Under the pieces are notes generated by a model that searched no databases, was not told where the DNA came from, and saw nothing but the letters and a program-made list of their open reading frames with translations. A stretch of DNA of 64,000 nt from NCBI RefSeq assembly GCF_029227915.1, contig NC_079879.1:27968501-28032500 (forward strand), read 5' to 3'. Below are positions 58,818 to 64,000 of this stretch, one piece after another (position 1 is the first letter of the stretch; the number at the start of each line of letters is the position of its first letter). A program made the position numbers and the translations under genes. This DNA comes from Hydractinia symbiolongicarpus. Its lineage: Eukaryota > Cnidaria > Hydrozoa > Anthoathecata > Hydractiniidae.

Positions 58818-61800
58818 ATGAAACCTAATAATATCAGAAAAATATCGCTAAATGCATGTTGGCACGAATATGTGACGCAATCGATGTAATTTATACGGAC
58901 TGATACCGTTAGAAAGTCAATGAAATATAATTTTTGAAACTGTTTCTATTTTTTGAGCGCGTGCTAACGGCTAGGATTGGTCCCACAGTAAAAAATGATT
59001 TTTTTATCTACATTTTTAAATAAAGCGCTACCAGAGCGCCCAGTGTAATTGCTTAGTTCCAGCAATCATGTCAAATTAAGGAGAATGTTATTTTTTGGAG
59101 TCCAATTGTCTCATTATAACATTAATAAGGTCACAGTCCAAAATCAGTTCAATAAAGCCCTACAGTCAATTGTTTCACTGTTAGAAGCGATGAAACCTAG
59201 TAATGTCAGAAAAACATCGCTAAATGCATGTCGGTACGAATATGTGACGAAACCTTTGTAATTCTACGGGCTGATACCGTTAGAAAGTCAATGAAATATA
59301 GTTTTTGAAACTGTCTCTATTTCTTGAGCGCGTGCTAACAGCTAGGATGGTCCCGCAATAAAAAATTAATTTTTTATCTACATTTTTAAATAAAGGGCTA
59401 CCACAGTTCCAGTGTAATCGCTGAGTTCAAGAAATCATGTAAAACTAAAAAGAATGTCATTTCTTGGATTTCGATTGTCTCATTTATGACATTTATCAGG
59501 CAAAAACCCAAAGCAGGTCAATTAAGTCCCACAGTCAATCATTTCACTGTTAAAAGCGACGAAACCTAGTAATATCAGAAAAATATCGCTAAATGCATGT
59601 TGGTACGAATATCTGACGCAACCGTCGTAACTCACACGGACTGATACCGTTAGAAAGTCAATTAAATGTAGTTTTTAAAACTGTCTCTATTTCTTTGGCG
59701 CGTGCTAACGGCTAGGATTGGTCCCACAGTAAAAAATGAATTTTTTATCTACATTTTTAAATAAAGCGCTACCACAGCTCCCAGTTGAATCGCTGAGTTT
59801 CAGCAATCATGTCAAACTAAGAAAAATGTTATTTCTTGGAGTCCAATTGTCTCATTTATCACATTTATAAGGTCAAAGTCCAAAATCAGTTCAATAAAGT
59901 CTCACAGTCAATCGTTTCACTGTTAAAAGCGATGAAACCTAATAATATCAGAAAAATATCGCTAAATGCATGTTGGTACGAATATGTGACGCAATCGATG
60001 TAATTTATACGGACTGATACCGTTAGAAAGTCAATGAAATATAATTTTTGAAACTGTCTCTATTTTTTGAGCGCGTGCTAACGGCTAGGATTGGTCCCAC
60101 AGTAAAAAATGATTTTTTTATCTACATTTTTAAATAAAGCGCTACCAGAGCTCCCTGTGTAATCGCTGAGTTCCAGCAATCATGTCAAACTAAGAAAAAT
60201 GTTATTTCTTGGAGTCCAATTGTCTCAATTTAACATTAATAAGGTCAAAGTCCAAAATCAGTTCAATAAAGTCTCACAGTCAATCGTTTCACTGTTAAAA
60301 GCGATGAAACCTAATAATATCAGAAAAATATCGCTAAATGCATGTTGGTACGAATATGTGACGCAATCGATGTAATTTATACGGACTGATACCGTTAGAA
60401 AGTCAATGAAATATAATTTTTGAAACTGTCTCTATTTTTTGAGCGCGTGGTAACGGCTAGGGTTGGTCCCACAGTAAAAAATGATTTTTTTATCTACATT
60501 TTTAAATAAAGCGCTACCAGAGCGCCCAGTGTAATTGCTTAGTTCCAGCAATCATGTCAAATTAAGAAGAATGTTATTTTTTGGAGTCCAATTGTCTCAT
60601 TATAACATTAATAAGGTCACAGTCCAAAATCAGTTCAATAAAGCCCTACAGTCAATTGTTTCACTGTTTCAAGCGATGAAACCTAGTAATGTCAGAAAAA
60701 CATCGCTAAATGCATGTCGGTACGAATATGTGACGCAACCGTTGTAACTCAAACGGACTGATACCGTTAAAAAGTCAATGCAATATAGTTTTTGAAACTG
60801 TCTCTATTTCTTTAGCGCCTGCTAACGGCTACGGTTGGTCCCACAGTAAAAAATGCTTATTTATCTAAATATTTAAATGAAGCGCTACCACAGCGCCCAG
60901 TGTATTCGCTGAATTCCAGCAATGTTGCCAAATTAAGAAGAATCGTATTTATTGGAGTCCAATTGTCTCATATATCACATTTATAAGGTCAAAGTCTAAA
61001 ATCAGTTCAATTAAGGCCCACAGTCAATCGTTTCACTGTTAATAGCAATGCAACCTAGTAATATCAGAATCATATCGCTAAATGCATGTTGGTACGAATG
61101 TGTGACGCAACCGTTGTAACTCAAACGGGCTGATACCGATAGAAAGTCAATGAAATGTAGTTTTTGAAACTGTCTCTATTTCTTCAGCGCGCTAGCGGTT
61201 AGGATTGGTCCCACAGTACAAAATGACTTATTTATCTACTTTTTTGAATAAAGCAATATCACAGCGTCCAGTATAATTGCTAAGTTACAGCAATCATTTC
61301 ATATTAAGAAGAACGTTACTTCTTTGAGTCCAGTTGTCTAGTTATAACATTTAAAAGGTCAAAGTCTAAAATCAGTTCAATTAAGTCCCACAGACAATTG
61401 TTTCACATTTAAAAGCGACGCAACCTAGTAATATCAGAAACATATCGCTAAATGCATGTTGGTACGAATATGTGACGCAATCGTTGTAATTTATCCGGAC
61501 TGATACCGATAGAAAATCAATGAATTGTAGTTTTTGAAACTGTCTCTATTTCTTCAGCGCGCGGTAGCTGTTAGGATTGGACCCACAGTACAAAATGACT
61601 TATTTATCTACTTTTTAGAATAAAGCAATACCACAGCGTCCAGTATAATTGCTGAGTTAAAGCAATCATTTCATATTAAGAAGAACGTTACTTCTTGGAG
61701 TCCAGTTGCCTCATTATAACATTTAAAAGGTCAAAGTCTAAAATCAGTTCAATTAAGTCCCACAGACAGTTGTTTCACATTTTAAAGCGACGCAACCCAG

Positions 61801-63070
61801 TAATATCAGAAAAATATCGCTAAATGCGTGTTGGTACGAATATGTGACGCAACCGTTGTAACTCAAACGAGCTGATTCCGTTAGAAAGTCAATGAAATAT
61901 AGTTTTTGAAACTGTCTATATTTCTTTGGCGGGTGTTAACGGCTAGGATTGGTCCCACAGTAAAAAATGACTTATTTATCTATTTTTAAAATAAAGCGCT
62001 TCCATAGCGCCAAGTGTAATCACGGATTTCCAGCAGGTCAAACTAAGAAGAATGTTATTTCTTGGAGTCCAATTGTCTCATTTATCACATTTATAAGGTC
62101 AAAGTCTAAAATCAGTTCAATTAAGGCCCACAGTCAATCGTTTCACTGTTAATAGCGATGCAACCTAGTAATATCAGAATCATATCGCTAAATGCATGTT
62201 GGTACGAATGTGTGACGCAACCGTTGTAACTCAAACGGGCTGATACTGATAGAAAGTCAATGAAATGTAGTTTTTGAAACTGTCTCTATTTCTTCAGCGC
62301 GCTAGCGATTAGGATTGGTCCCACAGTACAAAATGACTTATTTATCTACTTTTTTGAATAAAGCAATATCACAGCGTCCAGTATAATTGCTAAGTTACAG
62401 CAATCATTTCATATTAAGAAGAACGTTACTTCTTTGAGTCCAGTTGTCTAATTATAACATTTAAAAGGTCAAAGTCTAAAATCAGTTCAATTAAGTCCCA
62501 CAGACAATTGTTTCACACTTAAAAGCGACGCAACCTACTAATATCAGAAACATATCGCTAAATGCATGTTGGTACGAATATGTGACGCAATCGTTGTAAT
62601 TTATCCGGACTGATACCGATAGAAAATCAATGAATTTTAGTTTTTGAAACTGTCTCTATTTCTTCAGCGCGCGGTAGCTGTTAGGATTGGACCCACAGTA
62701 CAAAATGACTTATTTATCTACTTTTTTGAATAAAGCAATACCACAGCGTCCAGTATAATTGCTGAGTTAAAGCAATCATTTCATATTAAGAAGAACGTTA
62801 CTTCTTGGAGTCCAGTTGCCTCATTATAACATTTAAAAGGTCAAAGTCTAAAATCAGTTCAATTAAGTCCCACAGACAGTTGTTTCACATTTTAAAGCGA
62901 CGCAACCTAGTAATATCAGAAAAATATCGCTAAATGCGTGTTGGTACGAATATGTGACGCAACCGTTGTAACTCGAACGAGCTGATTCCGTTAGAAAGTC
63001 AATGAAACATAGTTTTTGAAACTGTCTCTATTTTGTGAGCGCGTGTTAACGGCTAGGATTGGTCCCACAA
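58818..63070 (+). repeat. 12-unit higher-order repeat, copy 2 (4.45 kb)
   Basis: Units at 58818, 59190, 59559, 59932, 60304, 60676, 61048, 61418, 61790, 62158, 62528 and 62900, in the same order as copy 1. Differences noted include GGCACG for GGTACG at 58862, CATATATCAC for CATTTATCAC near 60971, GCTTCC for GCTACC near 62000, and GATACTG for GATACCG near 62245. After about 63070 the array continues with an i unit instead of a third copy. Confidence 0.94.
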
Positions 63071-64000
63071 TAAAAAATGAGTTTCCTATCTACATTTTTA
63101 AATAACGCGCTACCACAGCAACCAGTTTAATCGCTGAGTTCCAACCATCATGTCAAACTTAGAAAAATGTTATTTCTTGGTGTCCAATTGTCTCTTTTAT
63201 CACATTTATAAGGTCAGAGTCAAAAATCAGTTCAGTCCCACAGTCAATCGTTTCACTGTTAAAAGCGTAAAACCTAGTAATATCAGAAAATTATCGCTAA
63301 ATCCATGTTGGTACGAATATGTGACGCAACCGTCGTAACTCACACGGACTGATACCGTGAGAAAGTCAATTAAATGTATTTTTTGAAACTGTCTCTATTT
63401 TTGGAGCGCGTGTTAACGGCTAGGATTGGCCCCACAGCAAAAAATGAATTTTTTATCTACATTTTCAAATAAAGCGCTACCAGAGTGCCCAGTGTAACCG
63501 CTTAGTTCCAGCAATCATGTCAAATTAAGAAGAATGTTATTTTTTGGAGTCCAATTGTCTCATTTATCACATTTATAAGGTCAAAGTCTAAAATCATTTC
63601 AATTAAGTCCCACAGTCAATTGTTTCACAGTTAAAAGCGACGCAACCTAGTAATATCAGAATCATATCATTAAACAGATGTTGGTACGAATATGTGACGC
63701 AATCGTTGTAATTCATACGGACTGATACCGTTAGAAAGTCAATGAAATATAGTTTTTGAAACTGTCTCTATTTTCTTCAGCGTGCTAACGGCAAGGATTG
63801 GTCCCACAGTAAAAAATGTTTTTTTTATTTACACTTTTGAATAAAGCGCTACCACAGCTCCCAGTTTAATCACTGAGTTCCAGCAATCATGTCAAACTAA
63901 GAAAAATGTTTTTTCTTGGAGTCCAATTGTCTCATTTATCACATTTATAAGGTCAAAGTCTAAAATCAGGTCAATTAAGTCCCACAGTCATATGTTTCAC
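63071..64000 (+). repeat. Domain B units n (end), i and f; window end inside the array
   Basis: The rest of the n unit, an i unit at 63268 (with a small deletion giving AAAGCGTAAAACC) and a partial f unit at 63640. The array shows no sign of ending: the last bases (TCATATGTTTCAC) match the end of g-preceding units such as 43230-43245. The i unit lacks about five bases near 63232 (CAGTTCAGTCCCAC). Confidence 0.85.

Larger units (their letters stand above)
1..64000 (+). repeat. Continuous ~372-bp tandem satellite array (172 landmarks)
   Basis: The core AAAGCGATGCAACCTAG, or a close variant, recurs 172 times from 158 to 63640. Every interval is between 344 and 375 bp, the mean is about 371 bp, and all copies lie on the same strand. 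No interval is long enough to hold an insertion, so no gene, transposon or unique DNA interrupts the array, and both window ends lie inside it. A hand-built consensus is about 37% GC. Units differ by substitutions and small indels that group them into recurring types. Long tandem arrays of this kind are known from eukaryotic centromeric, pericentromeric or subtelomeric heterochromatin; which applies here is inference. I do not recognise the family. The strand sign only records the orientation in which I describe the unit. Confidence 0.98.

Noticed and set aside
1959-63338. Open reading frames of 61 to 122 codons on both strands as genes
   Set aside because: They fall in register with the satellite unit, recur with each copy of a unit type, resemble no family I know, and are broken by stops in most sibling units. 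Minus-strand ones (33738-33950, 41734-41937, 46556-46768, 49901-50113) are antisense readings of the same repeats.
1-64000. CRISPR array
   Set aside because: The period is ~372 bp with the whole unit repeated. There are no short direct repeats separated by unique spacers and no cas genes.
1-64000. Ribosomal DNA spacer, histone cluster, or other tandem gene array
   Set aside because: No unit contains an rRNA, tRNA or recognisable coding segment, and the period is far too short for such clusters.
1-64000. Transposon or endogenous virus fragments amplified in tandem
   Set aside because: I saw no terminal repeats, target-site duplications, transposase, integrase or reverse transcriptase motifs, and no boundary of an inserted element in any unit.
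1-64000. Telomeric or interstitial telomere repeats
   Set aside because: No runs of TTAGGG, TTTAGGG or TTAGG in either orientation were seen.
33381-64000. Inverted units or a strand switch in domain B
   Set aside because: Every landmark from 33602 to 63640 reads in the same direction as in domain A. Minus-strand open frames first hinted at inversion but are only antisense frames.

Overview
The whole 64 kb is one uninterrupted tandem satellite DNA array. I found no protein-coding gene, RNA gene, transposon or unique spacer. Following one conserved landmark (the AAAGCGATGCAACCTAG core and its variants) gave 172 consecutive head-to-tail units, all in the same orientation. Unit length is 344 to 375 bp, mostly 371 to 374, with a mean of about 371 bp. 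A consensus built by hand is about 37% GC. This points to constitutive heterochromatin of a eukaryote, plausibly centromeric or pericentromeric; I do not recognise the satellite family and cannot name the organism.

The array has two domains. Domain A (1 to about 33.4 kb) is made of unit types I call P, Q, R, S, T, U, V, W, X and E (my own letters). Key words: P = TAGTATGAG with CCGGTAGAAAGCC; Q = GGTATAAAC with CTTAAGCAAAG; R = AACATATCGCTCAATAC; S = TATCGCAAAAAA with GGTATCAAC; T = TAGTATTATCAG (T' = its GACGCGTGACC form); U = GTTACGAATATG with GCGACCGTTGAAACTC; V = GCTAAAAAACATATTGG; W = AGTGATGCAACC; X = GACACAACCTTG; E = a more diverged 'edge' group containing 346-bp units. Domain B (about 33.4 kb to the end) uses different types: a = CTCAATACATGTTGGTAG; b = CTAAATTCATG; c = CTAAACACATG; d = AACATAGCGCTAAATAC; e = AAGCAATGAAACC; f = AATCATATCGCTAAACAG; g = CCTAATAATATC with TTTATACGG; h = GCGATAGAACC; i = CTAAATCCATG; j = CTAAATGCATG with CTCACACGG; p/k = CATGTCGG with CAATGCAATATAG; m = TTTATCCGG; n = TAAATGCGTG; o = GAATGTGTGACG.

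On top of the ~372-bp period lie many higher-order repeats of different lengths. In A: a 7-unit PQRSTUT (2.6 kb), a 6-unit VUWUPQ (2.24 kb), a 5-unit UT'VUT' (1.87 kb), a 4-unit E block (1.465 kb), and a long-range duplication of the first ~5.7 kb about 20 kb downstream. In B: a 3-unit abc (1.11 kb), a 5-unit fefgh (1.86 kb) and a 12-unit block (4.45 kb) that itself contains a doubled 3-unit omn. No single higher-order repeat dominates. The pattern fits repeated unequal exchange and local segmental amplification.

Each unit carries recurring internal landmarks: a perfect GCGCT/AGCGC inverted repeat, a CAGTTT/AAACTG inverted repeat, an AATAAA hexamer in many types, and the decamer GTCCCACAGT twice per unit at 195 and 178 bp spacing. 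That spacing may mean the unit is an old dimer of two nucleosome-sized halves. Open reading frames of up to 122 codons occur because a few unit types lack one stop codon; nothing I see supports them as genes.
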